From Herminiimonas arsenitoxidans (lineage in GTDB: Bacteria > Pseudomonadota > Gammaproteobacteria > Burkholderiales > Burkholderiaceae_D), in NCBI RefSeq assembly GCF_900130075.1, contig NZ_LT671418.1:434001-498000 (forward strand): DNA of 64,000 bases, written 5' to 3'. Numbering within the stretch: the stretch's first letter is position 1; every line of letters starts with the position of its first letter. Below, in pieces: positions 27,193 through 36,311 of this stretch. The notes below the pieces were generated by a model. It did not search any database and was not told the DNA's origin. It was given only the letters and a program-made list of their open reading frames with translations. The translations under genes were made by a program, and so were the position numbers.

Positions 27193-29166
27193 ATGAAGAA
27201 ACTTGGTAATAAATTCCGCTTGCGCGCTGTCTGTACAGCTGCAGCACTTGCAATCTGTGTGATGCCAGCCGCTGCTGCGAATGGCACAGCGAAATCTTTC
27301 GTGGACATGGTGCGGGAATTGCCACTGGTGCCGGCCGGCATGCAGGACACCGAAGTATTGGCCAAGGTCTCGGCCACCGTTGATGCGATCAAGCAGATGG
27401 AGCTGGGCAAGGCCAATCAAACCATCAATGAAGCCTTGCAGCTGGACCCGCGTAATTCCTATTTGCATTTCCTGAATGGTTTCGTCTATCACCTGCAAGC
27501 GCGGCAGGGCGATACGCAAAAAGGTGAGATGGCCTTGGAAGGCTACCAGCAAGCGCTGCGCATAGATCCGAGCAATTGGATTGCGCAAGAGTTCCTGGGT
27601 TTGGCCTACATGGACCTCAAGCAATTCGATCGCGCCAAGCTGGCGTTTTCCGATGTCTTGCTGATGACGCCGGAGAGTTCAGTCTCGATTTACGGTTTGA
27701 TGGTGGCTTCCTATCTGACAGGTGATGCTAAGACGGCTTGTGCGATGGCAGACCAGTTCCAGAAAGTATCTACCGAGAACAATCGCTTATTCGTGCGTTC
27801 AGGTATTTCCGTCTATGCATCTTGCGGGAATTTTTCGCAGGCTGAGAAAATGCGGGATGCCCTGGTCAAGATGAATGGTGACCCTCTTGAAGCAGAACGG
27901 GCAGGTCGTCGTCTGGCGCAGTGGAAGGCCTTCTACCTGAAACAAGAACAGGATGTTACGCTCGCAAAAAATCAGCCGCCTGCAGGCATGATGAAGGCAG
28001 CCTGGTCGGGATCGGCGGCCAAAGAAGGGCCAATACAATTAGCGCAGGCATTCAATATGCCGAGCCGACCACCACCACCTGCTGCCAGCGCGGATGCTGC
28101 GGGTAATGGTCTGGATACCGCAGTACGAGATGCGGCAGCTACGGCATCTGTTGCTGGCGCTGACGGACGTGCAGTAGCTGGTGCCGCCGCCAGTGGCCCT
28201 CGCATGCTTTTGATCGACGTGGTGCTCTTATCCACGCAAGAGTTGATCACGACATCCAAGGGTGTCAATCTGCTGAGTGCTCTGACACTGCAACTAGGTT
28301 CTGCCACCAACAATGCGCCGGCGTATTCACGTGTCATCACTTCGAATAGTTCAAACGGAGGCGCTCCAAATGTCAGTACCGCCATCACGCGGGCAGTCAG
28401 TATACCGGCGCTGACTTATTCGCTGAATATAGCCAATGCAAATAGCTCGGTCAACGAAGTGCTGGCACGTCCTACCTTGGCTGCAATCGAAGGTTTGCCG
28501 TCGGAATTTTTCTCCGGTACCAATTTGAGTGCGGGCGTAGTCTCAACCAGCTTCAACGGCGGTACCACCATCGTGCCACTGGATAAACGCTTTGGCATCA
28601 AGCTGGCGATTACGCCTGTGTTCCTGCAACAGGGGCGCGTGCAAATGAAGGTTGAGGCGCAACGCACAGCTTTGAATGCCAGCTCGGACAATCCGCGGGT
28701 GGCGTATCAGATCGAAATCGGCGAGATCACCGCCAATGCCAATGTCGTAATGAATATGGGCGATACCCTGATACTGAGTGGGCTGAGCGAGAAGTCGAGT
28801 TCAAATACACGGGACGGTGTGCCGGGACTGCAGGACATACCTGGCGTGCAGTACCTATTCTCGAATAAGAAGACCAATGACTTAATGCGCTCGGCGCTCA
28901 TATTGGTGACGCCGAGAGCACCGGTACAAATTTCTGAGGCCGCACCGGATGCGCGCGATTCGATAGAGAGTCGGATGAAGGCCTTGCGCGAGCGTTTTGG
29001 TTTTGCCAACAGCATCTCTCCCAACGTTGATGCGATCATGAACCAATTGCAATCGAATGATTATTTCCGCGAGTTTCGTCAGGGAGATGTTTCGATAGAG
29101 CGCTGGGATCGCATGCGTAGCACCGGCGATCGTCTGCGTGAGGCTTTGGGATTTCTCTACTATTGA
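27193..29166 (+). CDS. TPR-secretin outer-membrane protein
   Basis: A 657-aa envelope protein. A signal peptide ends near AAAANG (about residue 29). Residues about 40-260 are tetratricopeptide-like repeats (FVYHLQARQGDTQKGEMALEGY and so on). An Ala/Pro-rich linker follows, then a secretin C-terminal domain from about residue 336 (LLIDVVLLSTQELITTSKGV) with the family signature VPGLQDIPGVQYLF near residue 543 and LILVTPRAPV. The N0-N3 domains of GspD/PilQ are absent. Secretins form outer-membrane gates. No type II or pilus ATPase or pseudopilin is nearby, so the partner is unknown; the preceding lectin protein is the best candidate cargo. Confidence 0.82.
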   Translation: MKKLGNKFRLRAVCTAAALAICVMPAAAANGTAKSFVDMVRELPLVPAGMQDTEVLAKVSATVDAIKQMELGKANQTINEALQLDPRNSYLHFLNGFVYHLQARQGDTQKGEMALEGYQQALRIDPSNWIAQEFLGLAYMDLKQFDRAKLAFSDVLLMTPESSVSIYGLMVASYLTGDAKTACAMADQFQKVSTENNRLFVRSGISVYASCGNFSQAEKMRDALVKMNGDPLEAERAGRRLAQWKAFYLKQEQDVTLAKNQPPAGMMKAAWSGSAAKEGPIQLAQAFNMPSRPPPPAASADAAGNGLDTAVRDAAATASVAGADGRAVAGAAASGPRMLLIDVVLLSTQELITTSKGVNLLSALTLQLGSATNNAPAYSRVITSNSSNGGAPNVSTAITRAVSIPALTYSLNIANANSSVNEVLARPTLAAIEGLPSEFFSGTNLSAGVVSTSFNGGTTIVPLDKRFGIKLAITPVFLQQGRVQMKVEAQRTALNASSDNPRVAYQIEIGEITANANVVMNMGDTLILSGLSEKSSSNTRDGVPGLQDIPGVQYLFSNKKTNDLMRSALILVTPRAPVQISEAAPDARDSIESRMKALRERFGFANSISPNVDAIMNQLQSNDYFREFRQGDVSIERWDRMRSTGDRLREALGFLYY

Positions 29167-29258
29167 GTAATCCCAACAAAATCCTATGCAATGCATGCAT
29201 TGAGCTATGATTGCCTAAATAGAAACATGGCTTAAAAATCAACGTCAAGGAGATGGCA

Positions 29259-30212
29259 ATGCTTGGATACGTTCGATCGGCCTTATTCATTAGTGCATTC
29301 ATCGTGGCTTGCGTACCGGCCATGGCAGCAGACACTATCCACCTAATCATGGGAACAGCCACACCGGGTGGAGGTTTCCCTCTCTTTGGCGATGCAGTCG
29401 TTCGTACCGTGGCGCAAACCGATCCGAGTCTGGTGATAGAAGCGCGAAATACCAAAGGTAGCGCCGAAAATATTCCATCGCTGGAGGCTGGCACGTTCGA
29501 CATTGCACTGGTGCAAGGCGAGGCCGCATACGAAGCTTTGGAAGGATTGGGGCGGCTGCCGTCCGATCTCAAAATCATCGCGGCAATGTTTTCCACACCA
29601 GGCATGTTTGTTGTGCGTGCAGATACACCTTATCGCAGCATTGATGACTTGCGTGGCAAACCGGTGGCCTTCGGTACGCGTGGCTCGGGGCTAGTGATTC
29701 TTGCTCGTTACATGCTGAATGGCTTGGGACTCGATATGGAGAAAGATTTTCAGGCGGTGTACCTGGAACGAGCGAGCGATGGGCCTGCGATGATTGCTGA
29801 TGGCCGAGTGGCTGCTTTGTGGGGTGGGAGTAGTAATTGGCCCAACTTTGTTGCCGTGACGAATGCACCTGTTGGCGGACGCTTCATCGTGCCTAACGAA
29901 AAAGAGATAGCAACAATACGTAGACGACACTCTTTCCTCAAACCTTTAGTCGTGCCGCCAAATAGTTTCAACGGGCAAACGACAGCGTTGTCTTCCTTGG
30001 GGTCATGGAGCTTCATCATGGCACGCCCGACTCTGCCGGATGACACAGCTTATCGTTTGACGCGAGCGCTGCACAAAGGAGAGCCGGTGATTGCAAAGTT
30101 ATTACGGCAGGGGCGGGAAACGACAGCGTCGAATACTGTTTTGGCTGTGCCGGAGACACGCATGTTGCATCCCGGAACATTGAAGTATTTGCGTGAAATT
30201 GGCTTGAAGTAA
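29259..30212 (+). CDS. TAXI-family TRAP transporter solute-binding protein
   Basis: A 317-aa periplasmic binding protein. The signal peptide ends at AMAADT, and the mature N terminus has the TAXI pattern IMGTATPGGGFPLFGDAV, followed by FDIALVQGEAAYEAL and RGKPVAFGTRGSG. The ATG at 29259 is chosen because AAGGAG at 29247-29252 is spaced correctly for it and touches the ATG at 29253. The TRAP membrane subunits that normally partner TAXI proteins are not in this window, so it is an orphan receptor here. It follows the secretin gene by 92 bases but may have its own promoter. Confidence 0.88.
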   Translation: MLGYVRSALFISAFIVACVPAMAADTIHLIMGTATPGGGFPLFGDAVVRTVAQTDPSLVIEARNTKGSAENIPSLEAGTFDIALVQGEAAYEALEGLGRLPSDLKIIAAMFSTPGMFVVRADTPYRSIDDLRGKPVAFGTRGSGLVILARYMLNGLGLDMEKDFQAVYLERASDGPAMIADGRVAALWGGSSNWPNFVAVTNAPVGGRFIVPNEKEIATIRRRHSFLKPLVVPPNSFNGQTTALSSLGSWSFIMARPTLPDDTAYRLTRALHKGEPVIAKLLRQGRETTASNTVLAVPETRMLHPGTLKYLREIGLK

Positions 30213-30241
30213 GCAACCGATCAAGCCCGCGTCGGTTGCTT
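30211..30241 (+). terminator. Hairpin overlapping the end of the TAXI gene
   Basis: AAGCAACCGA (30211-30220) pairs perfectly with TCGGTTGCTT (30232-30241). The stem begins in the stop codon. No U-tract follows, so it may be a factor-dependent or processing end. Confidence 0.45.
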
Positions 30242-30266
30242 CAAGATAGATGAGCAGTTGCTCTTG

Positions 30267-30344
30267 TTACGGGTTCATATATAAAGAAATTGCGCTTACA
30301 CCAATTACAAAAATCGTAATTATTATTCTCCACTTCGTATTCAT
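30267..30344 (-). CDS. Possible 25-aa single-helix membrane peptide
   Basis: The ATG at 30344 is preceded by GGAGAATGT, a good ribosome binding site, and encodes a 25-aa peptide MNTKWRIIITIFVIGVSA and on, with one membrane helix. The frame is open further upstream (to 30467), but that part has no good ribosome binding site. Function unknown. It lies between the TAXI gene and cbpM. Confidence 0.35.
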   Translation of the reverse strand: MNTKWRIIITIFVIGVSAISLYMNP

Positions 30345-30490
30345 ACATTCTCCATAAGTATTTTGGCGTGCTGCATTGCCTTGAGTAATTGATCCGACAG
30401 TATACCAAGCAATATGCGAAGGAGAAATTTCATCTTGTGGCAAGGCATCGGGATGTTCTTTAAACATCAAGCCAACCTATGCTGAGTGAT

Positions 30491-30799
30491 TTAATAGCTA
30501 CTTTTTCGTTTGAGCTGTGCTTTCAACGACTCAATCTGATCCAGCAGATCAAGTGCCAGCGCAACACCAGGTGTGTTGACTTCCAGATCCTGCGTTAAAT
30601 GTTGCGCTATGCGGGCACGCTGCAACGACGCTCCGCTAAATTGCCATTCTTGTGCTTGCTGTCCGGCCGGTTGCAACACACCTTCGAAGACCCATGCGGT
30701 AATCAATTCTTCCGACGCATTGGATGCCTGCGACAGTTCGATCAAGCTTAGATGTATTTCTTCATCAAGCACTTGGTAATGAATTGTTGTCTGGCTCAT
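30491..30799 (-). CDS. cbpM: Chaperone modulator CbpM
   Basis: A 102-aa MerR-HTH-like protein (IELSQASNASEELITAWVFEGVLQPAG) that in E. coli binds the J domain of CbpA and inhibits its co-chaperone and DNA-binding activities. Its start lies 12 bases after the stop of cbpA, in the same direction, the standard cbpA-cbpM operon. The length matches E. coli CbpM. The end of the protein (LDLLDQIESLKAQLKRK) is a predicted helix. Confidence 0.92.
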   Translation of the reverse strand: MSQTTIHYQVLDEEIHLSLIELSQASNASEELITAWVFEGVLQPAGQQAQEWQFSGASLQRARIAQHLTQDLEVNTPGVALALDLLDQIESLKAQLKRKSSY

Positions 30800-30811
30800 G
30801 TTGATGACTCC

Positions 30812-31756
30812 TTACAGAGACGCGCGTGGATTGAAATCGAAGGCTTCCTGCAGCGTGCGATAAGCCTCTTTTGCTTGGTCTGTATCTGCGGGCGGTAATG
30901 TGATCGTCAGCACGACGTACAGGTCGCCGGCTTCTTTGCCGGGTATACCTTTTCCTCTGAGTCTCAGCTTGCGTCCCGAAGCAGAGTTAGGCGGAATCGT
31001 TAATTCGACCGAGCCTTCAGGTGTTGGCACTTTGACGCTGGCTCCCAGCGCAGCTTCCCATGGTGCCAATGGCAAATCGAAATACACATCGCGCCCATCG
31101 ACCCGATAGCGTGGGTGCGGACGGAAGGCGATTTCCAGATAAAGGTCGCCAGCTTTGCCTTCGCCTATGCCGGGGCCACCTTGTCCTGCCAGGCGCAAGG
31201 TTTGTCCAGCGCGTATGCCTTTGGGTATGGTGACGTTGAGCGTACGGTCTTTGGTGACGACGTGGCCGTTTTCATCGACTACCGGCATGCGTAGTGAAAT
31301 GGTGCGTTCGGCACCACGATAAGCATCTTCCAGATCGATCTGCACTTTGGCGTGATGATCTTCGCCTTGTGCATGCACGGAGCGTCGATGACCGCGTCCT
31401 CGACCGGTTTGCTGGCCAAATATTTGTTCGAAATAATCGCCGAAGTCTGTCCCTTCGCCAAAGCCGGCATGTCCGCCGCGGCCACTGAATTCGAAGCCGG
31501 CATCGCCATTTGGCGGTGGTTGGAAATCCTGTCCATTTTGCCAGTTTGCACCAAGTTGATCGTAGGATGCGCGCTTCTCAGGATCTTTCAATACCTTATA
31601 GGCTTCGCCCATTTCCTTGAAGCGTGCTTCGGCATCCGATTCCTTGCTGACATCGGGATGATATTTGCGCGCCAGTTTGCGATATGCGCTTTTGATTTCA
31701 TCCTGCGTGGCATCGCGTTTGACGCCTAGCGTTTCGTAATAGTCCTTGAATTTCAT
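30812..31756 (-). CDS. cbpA: Curved DNA-binding protein / DnaJ-like co-chaperone CbpA
   Basis: A 314-aa DnaJ homologue lacking the zinc finger. The J domain has the HPD motif (YHPDVS), then a Gly/Phe-rich linker (FEFSGRGGHAGFGEG) and two C-terminal substrate-binding beta domains including the conserved PLAPWEAALGASVKVPTPEG. CbpA is a stationary-phase nucleoid protein and DnaK co-chaperone. It is co-transcribed with cbpM. A second, more diverged paralogue occurs at 108-1058. Confidence 0.95.
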   Translation of the reverse strand: MKFKDYYETLGVKRDATQDEIKSAYRKLARKYHPDVSKESDAEARFKEMGEAYKVLKDPEKRASYDQLGANWQNGQDFQPPPNGDAGFEFSGRGGHAGFGEGTDFGDYFEQIFGQQTGRGRGHRRSVHAQGEDHHAKVQIDLEDAYRGAERTISLRMPVVDENGHVVTKDRTLNVTIPKGIRAGQTLRLAGQGGPGIGEGKAGDLYLEIAFRPHPRYRVDGRDVYFDLPLAPWEAALGASVKVPTPEGSVELTIPPNSASGRKLRLRGKGIPGKEAGDLYVVLTITLPPADTDQAKEAYRTLQEAFDFNPRASL

Positions 31757-31799
31757 GGTTACGACCTCGTAAATGAATCAGGAGAAACTCTATGAGTGC

Positions 31800-32495
31800 T
31801 TAAACAAAGGTACCGAATATTTTTCCTATGATGGAGGTGACTATCATTGCCAGTGCACCCCAGAAGCCGACGCGTAAAGCTGCTGGTAGTAAAGGTGCAC
31901 CGCCAGCCTTGGCAGCCAGTATGCCCAGACCCACCAGAAAAAACATGGAGGTCAAGCCTAGCGTCGGTACCAGCAAGGTTGTTGGCGTAATCAGTGCTGT
32001 CAGCAATGGCAGTGCAGCACCAACCGAGAATGTGATGGCAGACGTGATCGCGGCTTCTACCGGGCGCGCTGCCGATGCTTCATGTATGCCTAGCTCGTCG
32101 CGTGCATGTGCGCTCAAGGCATCGTGTGCCATCAATTGTTGTGCCACTTGCCTGGCGACATCCGGGGCCACACCGCGTGCGACATAGATGGATGCCAATT
32201 CACGATGTTCGGCATCGGGTTGTTCTTCCAGTTCTTTGCGTTCGCGATCGAGCTCGGCTTTTTCGGTATCGGCTTGCGAACTGACGGAGACATATTCGCC
32301 AGCCGCCATCGACATGGCACCTGCAACCAGTGCGGCAACGCCGGTAATCAATAGTTCATGACGTGCGACATTGGCTGACGCCACACCGAGCAACAGGCAA
32401 GCGGTGGAGATAATGCCGTCATTTGCGCCGAGTACTGCTGCACGTAACCAGCCTATACGGCCGTTAAAGTGTTTCTCGGAACGATGATGCGGCAT
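31800..32495 (-). CDS. VIT1/CCC1-family membrane transporter
   Basis: A 231-aa inner-membrane protein. The first helix has AAVLGANDGIISTACLLLGV, the typical VIT motif, followed by GAMSMAAGEYVSVSSQADTEKAELDRE; the acidic loop resembles the metal-binding domain. Three C-terminal helices complete five membrane segments. Family members move Fe(II) or Mn(II) out of the cytoplasm. The ATG at 32495 follows GGGAG with 7-base spacing; a frame extending further upstream is not supported. It precedes cbpA on the same strand by 43 bases and may share a transcript. Confidence 0.92.
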   Translation of the reverse strand: MPHHRSEKHFNGRIGWLRAAVLGANDGIISTACLLLGVASANVARHELLITGVAALVAGAMSMAAGEYVSVSSQADTEKAELDRERKELEEQPDAEHRELASIYVARGVAPDVARQVAQQLMAHDALSAHARDELGIHEASAARPVEAAITSAITFSVGAALPLLTALITPTTLLVPTLGLTSMFFLVGLGILAAKAGGAPLLPAALRVGFWGALAMIVTSIIGKIFGTFV

Positions 32496-32691
32496 AAGCA
32501 TGCTCCCTGATGAGATGTCTATTGAATGGTAATGGGCACGACAGCAATCTACAAGGGAAATGATGGTGACGACTTGTCGCTGCTTCAAGACCCGCATCGC
32601 AGCTCAGTTTGCATCATTTTTGATCCACATCAATTCGTTCTCATTTCCCTTTGCTACAGTCAGTCATCTCAATGGCAACTGAAGGCTAATA

Positions 32692-33858
32692 GTGTCGGAT
32701 ACTGCGTTTCCAAAATTGAAACTGAAGAATAAATTGTTATTGCCCATCGTGCAGGGTGGCATGGGCGTGGGTGTTTCTGCGCATCGTCTGGCCGGGAATG
32801 TCGCCAAACTGGGAGCTGTTGGCACAATTTCCAGTGTTGATTTGCGCAGGCATCATGCCGACTTGATGGCGCAGACAGATAAGTCGCGCGACAAGGCATT
32901 GATCAATAAAGCCAATCTGATTGCGCTCGACCGCGAGATACACGCAGCGAAAACAATCGCCGAAGGAAACGGCATGATCGCCGCCAATGTCATGCGCGCA
33001 GTAGCGGAATACGCCGCTTATGTTCAGCAATCCTGCGAAAGCGGCGCCGATGCCATCGTTGTAGGCGCCGGTTTGCCGATGGATTTACCGGAGCTGACGA
33101 GCGACTATCCGAACGTGGCATTGATTCCGATTTTGTCCGATGTACGCGGCATTGCCTTGATATTGAAAAAATGGATGCGCAAGAATCGCTTGCCGAATGC
33201 CATCGTGATCGAGAATCCGCAATACGCAGCAGGTCATCTCGGTGCTGCAGGTCTGGAGAGTGTGAATGATCCACATTTTGCATTTTCTGTCGTGCTGGAA
33301 GGAACGCTGGAGCTTTTCAAACAATTAGGAATTGAGCGAGAGAATATTCCTTTGATTACAGCTGGCGGCATACATAGTCCAGAACAGGTGCGTGAATTGT
33401 TTGCACTTGGTGCCAGCGCAGTGCAGCTTGGTACACCTTTCGCCGTTACGGAAGAAGGCGATGCGCATATCAACTTCAAACAAGTACTGACGCAAGCCAA
33501 GCCGGAAGATATTGTTACCTTCATGAGTTGCGCTGGTTTGCCTGCGCGTGCGGTCAAAACGCAATGGCTGGCCAATTATTTGGATAAAGAAGAAAAGCTG
33601 CAACGCAAAGCAGGGCTGAAAGAATGCACGGTTGGTTTCGATTGCCTGCATCAATGCGGCTTGCGTGATGGCATAGGCAAGGCAGGGCAGTTCTGCATCG
33701 ATACGCAACTCGCTTTTGCGCTGGAGGGCGATGTGAAGCGCGGCTTGTTCTTTCGTGGATCGGAGCGCTTGCCGTTTGGCGCAGCAATTCGTCCAGTACG
33801 CGAATTAATCGACTATCTGTTGAATGGCATACAGCCCACGTTGCTACAGCCTGCATAA
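32692..33858 (+). CDS. Nitronate monooxygenase-family flavoenzyme
   Basis: A 388-aa FMN-binding TIM-barrel enzyme. Conserved parts are LLLPIVQGGMGVGVSAHRLAG at the N terminus, GADAIVVGAGLP, IPLITAGGIHSPEQV and GASAVQLGTPFAVTEEG for FMN phosphate binding. Family members oxidise nitronates such as propionate-3-nitronate, or reduce quinones. The C-terminal half has a Cys-rich segment (ECTVGFDCLHQCGL). The start is GTG at 32692 with GAAGG upstream. It is divergent from the VIT gene. Confidence 0.85.
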   Translation: MSDTAFPKLKLKNKLLLPIVQGGMGVGVSAHRLAGNVAKLGAVGTISSVDLRRHHADLMAQTDKSRDKALINKANLIALDREIHAAKTIAEGNGMIAANVMRAVAEYAAYVQQSCESGADAIVVGAGLPMDLPELTSDYPNVALIPILSDVRGIALILKKWMRKNRLPNAIVIENPQYAAGHLGAAGLESVNDPHFAFSVVLEGTLELFKQLGIERENIPLITAGGIHSPEQVRELFALGASAVQLGTPFAVTEEGDAHINFKQVLTQAKPEDIVTFMSCAGLPARAVKTQWLANYLDKEEKLQRKAGLKECTVGFDCLHQCGLRDGIGKAGQFCIDTQLAFALEGDVKRGLFFRGSERLPFGAAIRPVRELIDYLLNGIQPTLLQPA

Positions 33859-33994
33859 ATCCACGCGCAATCCATAGTGTATGCAAGGGCGCGCCCAAGT
33901 TTGGGTGACGCCTTTGCGCATCTGATATATCCTCGACCACAGGCTATCGCAGTAATCCGTAGCGAAACGTTAGTTCGATACAAGGATATATCGC

Positions 33995-35923
33995 ATGCGC
34001 AAGTGGCAAAAAGGAGTGCTGTGGAGCGTTGCAGGTTTGGCGCTTGTGCTGGCAATCGCTGCATTCACCTTGAATCGTCTGACCGATAGCGCGCATTTGA
34101 AAGATCTTGCGCGCGATACCGTCAAACAAACCTGGGCGCGCGATCTGACTGTCGGCGGTTTGACATTGGATGTCTTCCCTTATCCGCGTTTGCACGCGAC
34201 CAACGTCACCATTTCCAATCCTGCCTGGGCACAAGACAAGTCTTTACTCGAAGCGGCTGATATCAAAGTGCGGCTCGATCTATTTCCTTTACTGACAGGA
34301 AATATTGTCCTCAAGGGCGTGCGCGTTACTGGCTTGAAGATTAATCTTGAAGTGGCAAAGGATGGACAACGCAGTTGGGACTTGCCGCAAACGCAGCAGT
34401 CATCCTTATCGCAACTCTCTCTAACAGGCTTACGGATAGATAACAGTACGATCAGTGTGCGCAAGTCCGACGCTGATGCAAAAATATGGCAAGTAGAAAG
34501 CTTGCAAGCTAGTGGTGATACAGGTTTGCGCAATATAGTCTTCAGTACGCGTGTCATGCGCGACAAGTACGCCTTACAGCTGGATGGAAAGCTGGATGAC
34601 TTGTCTGCAATTGGCGTATCGAATGCAGTCACAAACGGAACTATCACTGCTAAATCCGGCCAGGCGCTCGCCACGATCAAAGGAAAAATTCCACTAGATA
34701 GTACGTTTCAACATCTCGATATTGCAGCAACGATAGATGCTGCATCCATGCAGGAAGTATTTGGTTTTCTGAGCATCGACCGCGCTACGCCTGCCGCACT
34801 AAAGGCCAGCGTTGCCGTACAAACGTCGGATAAAAAAATCGATGTCAAAGACCTCAAGCTGCAACTAGGCAAGCTCAATCTTGCCGGAGAAGGGCAGTGG
34901 AACGGCGCAGGTAGCAAGCCCGTTATCAATGCACGCGTGCAAGCCGATCATATTGATATGGTGCAGACCTTGCTCGATCTGGGGCAAGCACCTGCACCAT
35001 CAAAATCCGATGAAGAGTTGTTTAGCAAAGAACCACTCGCATGGCCCTTACTCGTCGCGTTGAATGGCATCGACGGAAAATTTGACGCAACAATCGCTTC
35101 CTTGAAATTACGTTCAGGCATCGAAGTGACAAATGCTGCGGCTGCAATGACATTCAATGACGATAAGCTGACTATCAATACCGTCTCGGGAAAGTTGTTG
35201 GGTGGTTCTGTATCCGGTGATGCAGTGTTAGAGGGAAAGAAAAAGGCAGTGCGCCTGAATCTGCAACTGAACGACACGTCCCTAGGTTTGTGGTTTAAAG
35301 AGACAGGCAAACATATCGCCATTACTGGCGGCGCAATGAAGGTCGATGCGAAGATCTCCACCACTGGCGCATCGATGAAAGAGTTGGCGGCTGCTTTAAC
35401 TGGCCCGGTCAATATTCGTATTGGCGATGCAAAAATCCTATCTCCCAAGGCTGGTCAGGCAGAGTTCTGGTTGACGGGTCTTTTCTCAACGAAAAGTTCA
35501 AACCGTATCGATCTCTCTTGTATGAGTGCACGCTTGCCATTTCAATCCGGCGTGGCACAAGGTGGCGGGATAGTTGGCGCGCGTAGTGATGCGAGTCAGT
35601 TACTGACCAGTGGCAAGATCGATTTACGCACGCAGACGCTGGATTTGCGTGGTCGTGTGCGGGCGAGGTCGGGCATTAATCTGGGGATTAGCACTTTTTC
35701 AGATGAAGTGAGAATTACCGGTGCCATCAGCAAACCTCAACTAAATCTGGATGAATCAGGGGTGGTCGGCGCGATTGCAAGGATCGGTGCGGCGATAGTC
35801 ACTGGCGGCGTCAGTATCGTTGCCACCTCGATTTGGGATGGTGCAAATCCGAAATCTGACCCTTGTCAGGTCGTGTTTTCACCAAAAATGAAGGCTGCAC
35901 AGAGTAAAGGGAGGCGTAAGTAG
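33995..35923 (+). CDS. AsmA-family protein
   Basis: A 642-aa envelope protein with one N-terminal membrane anchor (VLWSVAGLALVLAIAAFTL) and a long periplasmic repeated beta-groove region. The family's N-terminal features are visible: KQTWARDLTVGGLTLDVFPYPRLHATNVTISNP and ADIKVRLDLFPLLTGNIVLKGVRVTG. AsmA-like proteins help carry phospholipids between membranes. The C-terminal AsmA_2 region includes KISTTGASMKELAAALTGPVNIRIGDAKI. AAGGAT precedes the ATG. psd, a phospholipid gene, lies nearby. Confidence 0.92.
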   Translation: MRKWQKGVLWSVAGLALVLAIAAFTLNRLTDSAHLKDLARDTVKQTWARDLTVGGLTLDVFPYPRLHATNVTISNPAWAQDKSLLEAADIKVRLDLFPLLTGNIVLKGVRVTGLKINLEVAKDGQRSWDLPQTQQSSLSQLSLTGLRIDNSTISVRKSDADAKIWQVESLQASGDTGLRNIVFSTRVMRDKYALQLDGKLDDLSAIGVSNAVTNGTITAKSGQALATIKGKIPLDSTFQHLDIAATIDAASMQEVFGFLSIDRATPAALKASVAVQTSDKKIDVKDLKLQLGKLNLAGEGQWNGAGSKPVINARVQADHIDMVQTLLDLGQAPAPSKSDEELFSKEPLAWPLLVALNGIDGKFDATIASLKLRSGIEVTNAAAAMTFNDDKLTINTVSGKLLGGSVSGDAVLEGKKKAVRLNLQLNDTSLGLWFKETGKHIAITGGAMKVDAKISTTGASMKELAAALTGPVNIRIGDAKILSPKAGQAEFWLTGLFSTKSSNRIDLSCMSARLPFQSGVAQGGGIVGARSDASQLLTSGKIDLRTQTLDLRGRVRARSGINLGISTFSDEVRITGAISKPQLNLDESGVVGAIARIGAAIVTGGVSIVATSIWDGANPKSDPCQVVFSPKMKAAQSKGRRK

Positions 35924-36030
35924 CCAAAGGCTGTTTTAAGGAAAACAGTGGATATGGGACGCAATTAATGGAATTGCAGCGCAACAAAAGCTATGATGAC
36001 GGCAGTTTTTGTTTCGTAATGAGGATGGCG

Positions 36031-36261
36031 ATGGCCACGATAGAAGATATTGTCAAAAAGCAGAAGGATGGCGCGCAGTTCGTTGTCTCTGCGCAAATGC
36101 TGCGCCTGGAGCCTGAAGAGTTCGATACCTTGGTGCACGTTTGGATGGAAGACGGCTATCCCGGCTTTCAACTTGCCGGTGTGCCGCACCGCTGCTGCAG
36201 GGATGGTGAGTTTTACATCGACTGGATCAAGGTCGTCAAAACGGTATCTTCATCTACATAG
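36031..36261 (+). CDS. Small hypothetical protein
   Basis: A 76-aa soluble protein beginning MATIEDIVKKQKDGAQFVV; the start at 36031 follows GAGG with 6-base spacing, while the frame is open upstream to 35968. It contains a Cys-Cys pair (VPHRCCRDGEFYIDW). I do not recognise a family. It lies between the AsmA gene and psd in the same direction. Confidence 0.6.
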   Translation: MATIEDIVKKQKDGAQFVVSAQMLRLEPEEFDTLVHVWMEDGYPGFQLAGVPHRCCRDGEFYIDWIKVVKTVSSST

Positions 36262-36311
36262 AGCGGAACACCCGCTACAATCTCGCCACTTACTTTTTCC
36301 AGCCATCCATC

